44,463 nt of DNA. Source: Pseudomonas sp. ISL-84 (GTDB lineage Bacteria > Bacillota > Bacilli > Bacillales > Cytobacillaceae). The stretch lies in contig JAGGRA010000036.1 in the NCBI GenBank assembly GCA_018613035.1, forward strand, positions 1-44,463. Reading direction: 5' to 3'. Positions 25,680 through 33,870 of this stretch are shown piece by piece. The first letter of the stretch is position 1; each line of letters starts with the position of its first letter. The notes under the pieces were generated by a model, which saw only the letters and a list, made by a program, of their open reading frames with translations, was not told the origin of the DNA and made no database searches. Made by a program: the position numbers and the translations under genes.

Positions 25680-26066
25680 TTAATCCTTTTCAAGCTTTTC
25701 TGCTTCGCTTTTAGTGCCTTCAAGCATCTTCACTAGCCCGCCAATGAGCAGCAGGCAGGTAAATGCAATTGGAAAGCAGCGTTCAAACCAGGTTCCATGG
25801 GCAAATGCTTCCTTTTGTTCTTCTGCCACATTCAGCACAGGGGGTTCTTTTACTTTATCAACTGTAATTTGTGCCATGACAAGATTAGTAAATTCGTCTT
25901 CTCGTGGCATTGCCGGCAGAGCATGTTCCTCTTCTTCCATCGCCTCAAGGTAAACTTCCAAACAATGGTCGCAAATATAGAGATGATCTTCATAGGCTTT
26001 GCGGTCAGCATCTCCCAGCTCATTTTTCACATATTTATGCCATTCTTCTCGTGAGTAATGATCCAT
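25680..26066 (-). CDS. Zinc-finger anti-sigma-factor-like membrane protein
   Basis: The protein has 128 residues. The N-terminal domain contains the zinc-binding anti-sigma pattern H-x3-C-x2-C (HLYICDHC, about residues 27-34) preceded by a short helix; a transmembrane segment (CFPIAFTCLLLIGGLVKML) lies near residue 100; a short charged tail follows. This is the ZAS arrangement of membrane anti-sigma factors, but no ECF sigma gene is adjacent on either side. ATG has AAAGGAG upstream. It may control a distant sigma factor or have a different job. Confidence 0.78.
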   Translation of the reverse strand: MDHYSREEWHKYVKNELGDADRKAYEDHLYICDHCLEVYLEAMEEEEHALPAMPREDEFTNLVMAQITVDKVKEPPVLNVAEEQKEAFAHGTWFERCFPIAFTCLLLIGGLVKMLEGTKSEAEKLEKD

Positions 26067-26277
26067 GAAAAATCATCTCCTTTCAATTTTCCTAAAAAGA
26101 CGTACACCGGCAATGCACCCTTTATATCCTGCTGGGTATTTAGTAGCTCATTCGCGTGCCAATTTTTTTACAGCAAGTAAAGGTTATTCTATTTATAACT
26201 TCGAATTCAAATTTTTCTTTTTGAGTGCCGAAATAATCATAATCTAGAGAATCATACAATTCAACACTTTTTTAGAC

Positions 26278-26305
26278 AAAAAAATACCCTCAAAAATTGA
26301 GGGTT
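26278..26305 (-). terminator. Terminator of the methyltransferase gene
   Basis: On the minus strand ACCCTCA and TGAGGGT pair around ATTTT, followed by ATTTTTTT. Confidence 0.87.
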
Positions 26306-26306
26306 A

Positions 26307-27095
26307 CTAGGTTTCAAAAATACAAACATGGCAAGCATGCGGAATGGTATGAGATACATTTTCTCCAAATAGGGTGTGCAGCTTTTTTAATAAAACTGAA
26401 GAAATTTCTTCTCTTTTCTCCGCTGGCGCACACGCAAGATTGGATAGCGACATAATCCGATCCACCCACTCCTCGTTGCTGAAAACTACTTCATAGTCCA
26501 GTTTGTAAAAGTCTCTAAGTTCAAGTCCGTTCTCCTGCCATTCAGAGAACCACTCAACAGGGAACCCGTTAATCCGCTGCCTTGACTCTGCCTTCGAGCC
26601 AGCTGGCAAGAGAGGTTGCCCTAAATGGCCTTCCAATACTTCAATTGCCGCTTCAACCGCCAGGCTGCCTGGCAAAAATCCGGAATCAGCCACTATCAAT
26701 TTTCCCTTTGGCTTCAATATCCTCTTTATTTCCTTTAAGGCCGCTTCCCGATTGAACCAGTGCCAAGCTCTGAAAACGGTCACTATATCAAAGTGATTCG
26801 CCTCCAACCCTGTATCCTCTGCAGTTCCGTGCAAATAAGGGATATTCTCATATCTTGCCAAATTGATCCGTACGGCTTCATCAAGCATCTCCACCGAAGG
26901 TTCCACACCAATTACTTCTGCCTTCCTCAGCTTCAGCTTTCTTGTCAAAATTCCTGTGCCAGAGCCTATGTCTGCAATCTTCTTTCCTCCAAACGAGATG
27001 CCTCGCAGGTTTAAGCTTTCAAAAAAGCTCACCGGGATATCGTTTCTCGACCTCGCATAGCTTTTTGCTGCCTGCCCGAAATTCGCTTTTGCCAT
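26307..27095 (-). CDS. Class I SAM-dependent methyltransferase
   Basis: The 262-residue protein has the methyltransferase motifs IADIGSGTGILTRKL (motif I), VIGVEPSVEML (acidic residue after strand 2 that binds the SAM ribose) and FDIVTVFRAWHWF (motif II region). It is closest in feel to the Methyltransf_11 group (UbiE/trans-aconitate methyltransferase-like). The ATG at 27095 is chosen, with GGTGAGG just upstream; earlier in-frame starts (27110 TTG, 27104 GTG) cannot be fully excluded. Substrate unknown; single gene. Confidence 0.85.
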   Translation of the reverse strand: MAKANFGQAAKSYARSRNDIPVSFFESLNLRGISFGGKKIADIGSGTGILTRKLKLRKAEVIGVEPSVEMLDEAVRINLARYENIPYLHGTAEDTGLEANHFDIVTVFRAWHWFNREAALKEIKRILKPKGKLIVADSGFLPGSLAVEAAIEVLEGHLGQPLLPAGSKAESRQRINGFPVEWFSEWQENGLELRDFYKLDYEVVFSNEEWVDRIMSLSNLACAPAEKREEISSVLLKKLHTLFGENVSHTIPHACHVCIFET

Positions 27096-27266
27096 ATTCC
27101 TCACCGCCAACTATTCAAATAATTTCGATTTCCACTTTAAACAAAACCATTATATGGTAAACTGTATGCAATGACAACGAAAGAGGGTGCTTCGGAAAAA
27201 TTTATTTTTTAAGCAAGGACAAATTTAAACAAGGATTGAATATATTGATAAAAAAGGATTGATACG

Positions 27267-27893
27267 ATGACGTTACTTATTTTTCTAGCAGCGTATCTGA
27301 TTGGATCGATTCCTACCGCATTATTAGTTGGTAAGTACGCATTTCAGATCGACATCCGAAATCACGGGAGCAATAATCCGGGTGCGACCAATACACTGAG
27401 GGTGCTTGGAAAAAGAGCAGCTATTGTGGTCTTGCTTGTTGATATCGGAAAAGGTGCACTCGCTGCGGCATTGCCTTTTCTATTGCAAGCTGATGCAGAT
27501 CCGCTTATGGTTGGCCTGATTGCTGTAGCCGGGCATTGCTATCCTATTTTCGCAGGGTTCCGGGGGGGAAAAGCCATTGCCACCACGGCAGGCGTTTTGC
27601 TTGTGGCAAACATTTGGATGTTTTTGATTGCTTATATTTCGTTTATTGCAGTCATCTATATAACGAAATATGTATTTTACGGCTCCCTATCGGTTGGTGC
27701 TTCTTTACTGGTTTATTCCCTCTTTATACCAGGGCATAAACATGAACTTATCTTTTCTATTTTCCTTTTACTTTTAATTTTTCTGCACCGCTCCAATATT
27801 AAGAACTTTATTGACAAAAAAGAACCCAAGATAAACGATAAACGGTTAAAAGATGACCGCCTTCCTCCGAAGGATCATAAAAAACGCGCATAA
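27267..27893 (+). CDS. plsY: Acyl-phosphate:glycerol-3-phosphate acyltransferase (PlsY family)
   Basis: The 208-residue integral membrane enzyme family transfers an acyl group from acyl-phosphate to glycerol-3-phosphate, the first step of phospholipid synthesis. The motifs are clear: SNNPGATNTLRVLGKR near residue 36, a GHCYPIFAGFRGGKAIATTAG block near residue 90, and several helices. The usual GGKGVAT reads GGKAIAT here. The housekeeping Bacillus gene sits next to the parE/parC genes, which are absent, so this may be a second copy. The C-terminus has an extra charged tail. AAGGA precedes the ATG. Confidence 0.85.
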   Translation: MTLLIFLAAYLIGSIPTALLVGKYAFQIDIRNHGSNNPGATNTLRVLGKRAAIVVLLVDIGKGALAAALPFLLQADADPLMVGLIAVAGHCYPIFAGFRGGKAIATTAGVLLVANIWMFLIAYISFIAVIYITKYVFYGSLSVGASLLVYSLFIPGHKHELIFSIFLLLLIFLHRSNIKNFIDKKEPKINDKRLKDDRLPPKDHKKRA

Positions 27894-27942
27894 AAAAGGT
27901 CCGGAGACTGATGCCGCATTCAGCGTCCGGGCCTTTTTTTTG
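27893..27942 (+). terminator. Terminator after plsY
   Basis: An imperfect stem of AAAAGGTCCGGA and TCCGGGCCTTTT with inner CTGA/TTCAG pairs, followed by eight T residues. Confidence 0.85.
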
Positions 27943-28009
27943 ATTTATCACATGAAAGTCTCCGATGTAGCAAATCCTTTGAATAATGATTAATTAAAGG
28001 AGCTTGTAT

Positions 28010-28669
28010 ATGTTCTTGATACTAAAAATATTAAGTATTTACTTAATAACAATCATGATCATGAGACTGATGGGTAAATCGACCATTATCCAGATGACCC
28101 CCTATGATTTAGTTGCCATTATCATTGTCGGGACTGTTGCCTCCGAGCCACTCATTAGTACTGAATACCTGCCTACTCTAGTGGCTTTAGCGATTCTAGT
28201 TGGCCTGCATATTTTATTTTCATATCTTACTTTAAATCAAATCGGCAACCGTTTTTTCCTTGGTGAACCTACAATGCTGATCAAAAAAGGTGAAATCCTG
28301 GAGGATAACCTGGAGAAATCCCACCTTTCTATGTCACAGCTTCTCTCTATCCTCAGAAGCAAGGGATTTCCGAAAATTGCAGATGTGGACTACGCCATCC
28401 TTGAGCCAATTGGTGAAGTAAGCATTATCCCAAAAGTAGCCAATACACCCGTAACAGTAGAACACTTAAACATTTCCATACAGGATGAAGGCCTCCCAAT
28501 TGCTGTTATTGTTGATGGGAGAATCCAGCAGCGTAACCTCCAATTGCTTGGCCAAACAAAGGAATGGCTGATAGAGCAGCTCCTTGAAAACAATCTTAAT
28601 GAAAAGGATATTATGTATGCGTATGTAAATGAGAAATCGAAAAAACTAAATATAAACAGACGGAGATAA
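28010..28669 (+). CDS. DUF421 (YetF-type) membrane protein
   Basis: The 219-residue protein has three N-terminal helices with the family motif RLMGKSTIIQMTPYDLVAIIIVG and a cytoplasmic region (LLSILRSKGFPKIADVDYAILE), the same architecture as the gene at 6774 but clearly divergent. ATG at 28010 lies 7 bases after AAAGGAG, better than the TTG at 28004. No terminator is obvious after it, and a sigma-B-like promoter for the next gene starts 16 bases downstream. Confidence 0.87.
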   Translation: MFLILKILSIYLITIMIMRLMGKSTIIQMTPYDLVAIIIVGTVASEPLISTEYLPTLVALAILVGLHILFSYLTLNQIGNRFFLGEPTMLIKKGEILEDNLEKSHLSMSQLLSILRSKGFPKIADVDYAILEPIGEVSIIPKVANTPVTVEHLNISIQDEGLPIAVIVDGRIQQRNLQLLGQTKEWLIEQLLENNLNEKDIMYAYVNEKSKKLNINRRR

Positions 28670-28684
28670 TTTTATCGTATTTTG

Positions 28685-28709
28685 GTTTGTCATCTAAAAT
28701 ATTGGGTAT
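28685..28709 (+). promoter_or_regulatory. Sigma-B-type promoter upstream of the V4R-STAS gene
   Basis: GTTTGT (28685-28690), 13 bases, then GGGTAT (28704-28709). This is close to the sigma-B consensus GTTTAA-N12-15-GGGTAT. The start codon is 75 bases downstream. Confidence 0.6.
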
Positions 28710-28783
28710 AAGAAATGAGTTAAGGCAAATATTGAAATTCATTTTTACTTTAAATATACATATCAATATCAGGGGGTAATGGT

Positions 28784-29809
28784 ATGACCAACGAAGGCTT
28801 AATTTTACAAACAAAGATAGATGGCTTTGATTTTAATTGGGACCTGGACTCAGGTACCTTTAATTTCGTGGGCGATGATGCAGTGCTTTTCTGGATTAAA
28901 TCAGCCATGAAAAGTTTTTTTGATACCATTGAAGAGATTTCCGGAAAAGAAACTTCCAGTCTTGTCCTGGAAACAACAGGCTTCAGGCAAGGAATGGTAG
29001 TGGGAGAATTTTTCAAAAACATGAATCTGCCTGTAGAGGATGTCGCTAATATTATCCCTAGAATCTATGCTTCAGCCGGGTGGGGAAAATTTACGATAAC
29101 CGAGGTAGATCCCGAATCAAAAACGGCCAAAGTCAGGCTCGTTGATAGCTGGGAATATAAAATAAACAAAGAGCAAGGGAAAAACGAATCCGGGTCATTT
29201 CTGCCGGGACATTTCGCCGGTATCTTTTCTGCCGTATTTGGAACAAGCCTCTGGTACAAAAAAGTGACCGACCAATTGGGCGAGCATGATTATACAGACT
29301 TGGAATATTTCCCTTCATCCGTTACTGTGGAAGAAAATATCCATGCCCTCGCAAGACGCGAGGAATCAATGAGAATCAGCGAGCTGGAAAAATTGGTGGA
29401 AGACCGGACCAGAAACCTTAAAGAGCTTGTGAAAGAAATCTCTTCACCAGTAATCCCGGTATTGGATGGTATCGTCGTCGTTCCGCTACTAGGCAGATAT
29501 GATGAATTTCGTTCAGAGGAACTCGTTGATAAAACCTTACACAGCCTCCCAAAGTACCAGGCTGACTGCCTGATCCTTGATTTAACAGGATTGAACCAGT
29601 CCATTAGTGCCTACACTGTTGAGTTCCTAAGCAAGCTTGCTGCTGCAGCCAACCTGATCGGCACCGAAACCATCCTGGTCGGCATATCACCCGAACTTGG
29701 CACAAAGATTACAGAAACAAACTTTAATCTTTCCAAATTCAACTGCTTCACCAACCTGCAGCATGGCATTTATTATGCACTATCTAAAAAAGGCCAGAAA
29801 ATATTCTAA
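28784..29809 (+). CDS. V4R-like sensor domain fused to an RsbR-type STAS domain
   Basis: The protein has 341 residues. The N-terminal 180 residues resemble the V4R/XylR_N small-molecule-binding fold (TTGFRQGMVVGEFF, ASAGWGKFTI, GHFAGIFSAVFG). A charged helix (about 185-215) leads to a C-terminal STAS domain (about 220-335) of the RsbR type. In canonical RsbR proteins two threonines are phosphorylated by RsbT; here the aligned positions are about A276 (in SISAYTV) and K308 (in SPELGTK), so the phospho-sites look lost. ATG has GGGGGT upstream. It could be a stressosome subunit that cannot be phosphorylated, or an independent sensor. Confidence 0.78.
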   Translation: MTNEGLILQTKIDGFDFNWDLDSGTFNFVGDDAVLFWIKSAMKSFFDTIEEISGKETSSLVLETTGFRQGMVVGEFFKNMNLPVEDVANIIPRIYASAGWGKFTITEVDPESKTAKVRLVDSWEYKINKEQGKNESGSFLPGHFAGIFSAVFGTSLWYKKVTDQLGEHDYTDLEYFPSSVTVEENIHALARREESMRISELEKLVEDRTRNLKELVKEISSPVIPVLDGIVVVPLLGRYDEFRSEELVDKTLHSLPKYQADCLILDLTGLNQSISAYTVEFLSKLAAAANLIGTETILVGISPELGTKITETNFNLSKFNCFTNLQHGIYYALSKKGQKIF

Positions 29810-29816
29810 TCATATG

Positions 29817-29854
29817 AAAAAGCTGAATCCGTCACTAGGAACTCAGCTTTTTTG
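29817..29854 (+). terminator. Terminator after the V4R-STAS gene
   Basis: AAAAAGCTGA and TCAGCTTTTTT form a perfect 10-bp stem around 16 bases, with T residues following. Confidence 0.85.
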
Positions 29855-29922
29855 TTTATTCAAGAAAATAGTTATCCAAATTTTATTTTTAACTATGAAT
29901 GAACCGGCCAATAATCGTTTAT

Positions 29923-30071
29923 TTGCGCATACTCCCGATTTATCTGCGGATAGAACTTATTTATGTGCATATACGCACGCTTAATATGCAATTAAGATCT
30001 GCATATAAACCAGGTTTCTCTGCATATAAACTTTTTTCTCTGCGTATAGCCTAGGATTCTCTGCGTATAGC
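29923..30071. repeat. Phased 20-21 bp degenerate repeat, word CTGCATATA/CTGCGTATA
   Basis: Copies start at 29923 (TTGCGCATA), 29944 (CTGCGGATA), 29965 (GTGCATATA), 29986 (ATGC, weak), 29999, 30020, 30040 and 30061 (CTGCATATA or CTGCGTATA). Spacing is 21, 21, 21, 13, 21, 20, 21. The array occupies the convergent gap between the V4R-STAS terminator and the phosphoesterase stop. Confidence 0.72.
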
Positions 30072-30094
30072 AAAATAAAGCATATAACCAAAGT

Positions 30095-30847
30095 TTAAAC
30101 CTTCTTCGGGGCTCCTCTATATTTAGCTTCACGCAGTTCAAGCGCATAAGCTTCCAGATTCGGCATCCCCATTTCTCTGGCAATCGCGATTTCTTTTTCA
30201 ATATCATAAGGGATGCGTACGATTTCTATGGAGAAAGCTGCCGGCTCCTTTGAGAGGTACTTCCCATGCAGAATCGCATAGGTTGCCTGCGGAATATCAA
30301 GTGAATTTCCGACGCTTCCTGTATTAAAGAGCGTTTTTTGCGGATGGATGGGTTCAATCAGGGCAGCATGAATATCACCATATCCCACTACATCCGGTGT
30401 CCGTCCTTTTTCGCCGGCATCGATATTCTCCGTATTCTCAAACATAGCCAGCTTTTCTTCATGAGAATCGCGCATTGGCACAACCCGGTGATAGATGCTC
30501 TTGGCTGAGGCATGATATAGCCTGACATATTTTCCGCTCATATAAAAATCATGATGGAATGGCAGCGTGCTTAAATAGGCTAACGCTTCTTCTCCAAGCT
30601 GCTTTTGATGCCATTGGCCCTCCTCGAAATCCAGCGGCTTCTGCATAAAATCATCCCAGTTGCCAAGGAGGACCACCTCGCAGGTTTCCTTTATCCGTTC
30701 AACTGCTTTACGGGAATTCGGACCCTTTCCAATTAAATCCCCCAGGCAAAAGATCGTATCAATTCCGCGCTCGCGGATATTTTCCAAAACGGCCTCCAAT
30801 GCCGTCATATTTCCATGAATATCTGAAATCACTGCAACTTTCTCCAT
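30095..30847 (-). CDS. YfcE-like metallophosphoesterase
   Basis: The 250-residue calcineurin-like phosphoesterase has metal motifs SDIHGN (residues 8-13), CLGDLIGKGP and LLGNWDD, then a LYHAS histidine, GYGDIH and NTGSVG near the C-terminal half. The usual GNH motif reads GNW here, as in some bacterial relatives that keep the next aspartate. It probably hydrolyses a phosphodiester or phosphoprotein in the cytoplasm. AGGAGGAG precedes the ATG. No terminator was found, only the phased repeat array downstream. Confidence 0.85.
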   Translation of the reverse strand: MEKVAVISDIHGNMTALEAVLENIRERGIDTIFCLGDLIGKGPNSRKAVERIKETCEVVLLGNWDDFMQKPLDFEEGQWHQKQLGEEALAYLSTLPFHHDFYMSGKYVRLYHASAKSIYHRVVPMRDSHEEKLAMFENTENIDAGEKGRTPDVVGYGDIHAALIEPIHPQKTLFNTGSVGNSLDIPQATYAILHGKYLSKEPAAFSIEIVRIPYDIEKEIAIAREMGMPNLEAYALELREAKYRGAPKKV

Positions 30848-31031
30848 TTATTGACTCCTCCTTACCGTACCTATCTATTTCTCCATAAATCACATGCTTC
30901 CTCTATCCTTTCCTAAAATGAACCAACACTATGAACAAAATTTGATTTTTCCCAGTACCGCCATTACATTAGATATATGGTAAAATAACAGCAGGCAAAT
31001 ACCAACATTACATATAGAAGGAGTAAGGATA

Positions 31032-31964
31032 ATGTCAAAAGTATTTATATTCGGACACAAAAACCCAGACACAGATTCTATCTGTTCAGCTCTTGCATAT
31101 GCGGAATTAAAAACCAAATTAGGTGTTGATGCAGAGCCGATCCGCCTAGGCCAAGTAAATGAGGAAACGCAATATGCTTTAGATTACTTTAAAGCTGAAG
31201 CACCACGATTTGTTGAGGCCGTGTCAAAAGAAGCAAGCGAAGTCATCCTTGTTGACCATAACGAGTTCCAGCAAAGTGCTGATGATATCAGGGATGTAAA
31301 AATCCTTGAGGTTATCGACCATCACCGAATCGCGAACTTTGAAACAAGCGATCCGCTTTATTACCGTGCGGAACCGGTTGGCTGCACAGCAACCATCCTC
31401 AACAAAATGTACAAGGAAAATGGGGTGGAAATCAGCAAAGAAACTGCTGGCTTAATGCTTTCTGCCATTATTTCTGATTCCCTATTATTCAAATCTCCAA
31501 CCTGCACGGACCAAGATGTTGCAGCAGCACGCGAGCTTGCAGAAATCGCAGGCGTAAATCCTGAAGAGTACGGATTGGAAATGCTAAAAGCAGGTGCAGA
31601 TCTTAGCAAAAAAACAGTTGAAGAATTAGTTTCCCTTGATGCGAAGGAATTCCAAATGGGCACCTATAAAACAGAGGTGGCACAGGTAAATGCCGTTGAC
31701 CTGAATGACGTTTTAGACCGCCAGGCTGAACTTGAAGCTGTTATTTCCGAAACCATTAAGAAGAAAGAACTGGACTTATTCGTTTTTGTTTTAACTGACA
31801 TCCTTAACAACGATTCAGTTGCTATCTCTCTTGGAAACGAAGCAAAAGCAGTCGAGCAGGCCTACCATGTAACGCTTGAAAACAACAAAGCCGTTCTTAA
31901 AGGTGTTGTATCACGCAAAAAGCAAATTGTACCGCCACTTACAAATGTATTGGCTGGTAAATAA
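31032..31964 (+). CDS. ppaC: Manganese-dependent inorganic pyrophosphatase
   Basis: The 310-residue family II (DHH-type) pyrophosphatase hydrolyses pyrophosphate and so pulls biosynthetic reactions forward. Metal ligands are visible in [14 protein letters not shown] (H9, D13, D15), ILVDHNEF and VIDHHRI. The C-terminal DHHA2 domain ends in [10 protein letters not shown], the usual substrate-binding RKK segment. AGAAGGAG precedes the ATG. Length equals the B. subtilis enzyme within a residue. It is a single gene with a strong shared terminator. Confidence 0.95.
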   Translation: MSKVFIFGHKNPDTDSICSALAYAELKTKLGVDAEPIRLGQVNEETQYALDYFKAEAPRFVEAVSKEASEVILVDHNEFQQSADDIRDVKILEVIDHHRIANFETSDPLYYRAEPVGCTATILNKMYKENGVEISKETAGLMLSAIISDSLLFKSPTCTDQDVAAARELAEIAGVNPEEYGLEMLKAGADLSKKTVEELVSLDAKEFQMGTYKTEVAQVNAVDLNDVLDRQAELEAVISETIKKKELDLFVFVLTDILNNDSVAISLGNEAKAVEQAYHVTLENNKAVLKGVVSRKKQIVPPLTNVLAGK

Positions 31965-31967
31965 GAT

Positions 31968-31999
31968 AAAAAGCAGTGCCGCAATAGGCACTGCTTTTT
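31968..31999. terminator. Bidirectional terminator between ppaC and the flavoprotein gene
   Basis: AAAAAGCAGTGCC and GGCACTGCTTTTT pair perfectly around 6 bases. The opposite-strand stop codon lies at its edge. Confidence 0.9.
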
Positions 32000-33068
32000 A
32001 TTTGCCGTCTATTAAAGCTTCCGTCCCTTTCACAAGCTTCAGCATCAGTTCCTTCACAGTTATTTCTTCTGCCATTCGCACGCCCTGTCCGGCCCATAGT
32101 GACATAAACTCAGGGTGCTCCAATTTAGCTGCCTGTTTTCTGAGAGATGCTGTCATATCGTTCTGCAGCGGATAAGGCAACAACTGCTGCCCCTCCATCT
32201 CTTCCGTAAATCTGTTGCTAATTCCCCTTGCCAACTTCCCGGAAAAAGCTTTTGTTAAAACGGTTTGCTCTTCAGTCGCATTTAAAATGGCGTTCTTATA
32301 AATCGGATTAGCTCCGCTTTCCCTGCATGTTAGAAACACGGTTCCAAGCTGAAAACCCGCTGCTCCCAGCATCATGGCTGCAGCAATCCCGCGTGCATCC
32401 ATGATTCCGCCTGCGGCAACGACTGGCTTGCTGACTGCATCCGCCACCTGTGGTATAAGAGCCATGGAACCGATCAACCCGCTTTCTTCCTTATGAAGAG
32501 TTCCCCGGTGTCCGCCAGCCTCACTTCCCTGGGCAACAATCAAATCTGCCCCGGCATCCTCCCACTCCACTGCTTCATTAACATTCGTGGCTGTTCCAAT
32601 AATAATTGTCCCCTGTTTATTTAGTTCACGTATAACGTTTGAATCAGGTATGCCAAACGTAAAGCTGCATACAGGAACACTTTCCTCAAATACCACCTCG
32701 AGCTGTTTTTCATAGAGAGTGCCGTAATCCTTCTTAGGCAGGAGAAGTTTCTCCTTTATCCCCAGCTCACTGCTATACTGGGTGAGCACTTCTTCCATTC
32801 TGCTAATCTCTTCATTTTGTGCGGAGACCCCCAGATTCGGAACAAAAAGATTTACGCCAAATGGTTTGTCCGTCAGACTCCGAATCTTTCTGATATCTTC
32901 TCTTATCTCATCAGAATTCATATAGCCTGCTCCCATATTTCCCAGGCCGCCGCTATTGGAAACCTCACTGATTAATCGCGGTGTTGTCATTCCACCTGCC
33001 ATTGGCGCCTGAAAAACAGGATATTGTATGTCCAGCTTTTCCGTTAAACGATTCCGGTTCCAGCCCAT
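31998..33068 (-). CDS. Nitronate monooxygenase-like flavoprotein
   Basis: The 356-residue FMN-dependent TIM-barrel protein is of the 2-nitropropane dioxygenase family, which oxidises alkyl nitronates or, in the FabK-like branch, reduces enoyl-ACP. Signature pieces are YPVFQAPMAGGMTTP, DLIVAQGSEAGGHRG, VVAAGGIMDARGIAAAMMLGAAGFQLGT and the late RLARGISNRF-type segment. The N-terminal metal site of FabK is not recognisable. The ribosome site is modest (GGAAGGG, 12 bases upstream). It follows the thioredoxin-fold gene by 23 bases, so the two likely form an operon. Confidence 0.85.
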   Translation of the reverse strand: MGWNRNRLTEKLDIQYPVFQAPMAGGMTTPRLISEVSNSGGLGNMGAGYMNSDEIREDIRKIRSLTDKPFGVNLFVPNLGVSAQNEEISRMEEVLTQYSSELGIKEKLLLPKKDYGTLYEKQLEVVFEESVPVCSFTFGIPDSNVIRELNKQGTIIIGTATNVNEAVEWEDAGADLIVAQGSEAGGHRGTLHKEESGLIGSMALIPQVADAVSKPVVAAGGIMDARGIAAAMMLGAAGFQLGTVFLTCRESGANPIYKNAILNATEEQTVLTKAFSGKLARGISNRFTEEMEGQQLLPYPLQNDMTASLRKQAAKLEHPEFMSLWAGQGVRMAEEITVKELMLKLVKGTEALIDGK

Positions 33069-33091
33069 TGCTAACCGACACCCTTCCCTGA

Positions 33092-33652
33092 TTATTTTTC
33101 CGAAACTAGAGCATCTATAATGCTATTTGCAACCGTATGCCAGATTTCTGAATCTTGATGATAAGAAGCTGTCAGCCTCTTATACATATTCATCTGCTTT
33201 TCCTTAAAATCTTCATCCTCCTGCGCCGGGAGCTTGCTGCGTTCGTCATCCACGATTTCCTGGACACGTATGGCCCGCGGTCCCCAAACCGCCTGTTCTT
33301 CTCCTTCTTTATCTATAAAAATAAAAATCGGTATCGCTCTTGAAACTCCATTCGTGAGGTACTGGTCCATTAGCTCAAGGTTTTGGTCCCGTAAAATAAA
33401 ACGGACCTCTGCGCCGATTTCCTCCGAAATTTTTAAAAGAATCGGATTGTTCAGCATGGCATCCCCGCACCAATCCTCTGTAATAGCAATTACCTTCATG
33501 CCAGTTCCCTTGACCTTTTCCAGCCTATCTTTTTCTTCATCAGCCAAAGAAAAACGTTTATATACTCCCTTCATTGCTTCCTTATTTACTTTCATTCCCT
33601 CTATGTATTCTTTCGGGCTTAGCCCTTTTGCAAACCAGTCCTTTAACTCCAT
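33092..33652 (-). CDS. Thioredoxin-fold protein
   Basis: The 186-residue protein has a central thioredoxin-like fold: VIAITEDWCGDAMLNNP places a single cysteine where thioredoxin has CxxC, and the cis-proline region reads RAIPIFIFID. With one cysteine at this spot (WCGDA) it may bind a metal or act as a thiol partner rather than a classic disulfide reductase. The N-terminus is helical and charged. GGAGAGG precedes the ATG. It is the first gene of a pair with the flavoprotein. Confidence 0.83.
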   Translation of the reverse strand: MELKDWFAKGLSPKEYIEGMKVNKEAMKGVYKRFSLADEEKDRLEKVKGTGMKVIAITEDWCGDAMLNNPILLKISEEIGAEVRFILRDQNLELMDQYLTNGVSRAIPIFIFIDKEGEEQAVWGPRAIRVQEIVDDERSKLPAQEDEDFKEKQMNMYKRLTASYHQDSEIWHTVANSIIDALVSEK

Positions 33653-33803
33653 GCTTACCTCTCCTTTTCATTGCCTCTAAATCTTATTTCTTTATCACTA
33701 GCTCTCATTCCTGCACACATATTAGAAGCATTTGCTGTAAAACTTTGTAAAACAAAATCTTTTCCTGGGAAATAGGGGAGCCTTTTGTCGAACCGCTTAT
33801 AAA

Positions 33804-33832
33804 CAAAAAGCTGATGGGTCCCCATCAGCTTA
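33804..33832 (-). terminator. Terminator of the gatCAB operon
   Basis: On the minus strand AAGCTGATGGG and CCCATCAGCTT pair perfectly around GA, followed by TTTGTTT. Confidence 0.9.
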
Positions 33833-33870
33833 CTTGCATAAAATTCGATATGGAGGAACTACAGCTCCCC

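Noticed and set aside
26160..26190. Sigma-54-like TGGCAC box upstream of the anti-sigma-like gene
   Set aside because: The -12 element is not matched, and no enhancer-binding protein is nearby.
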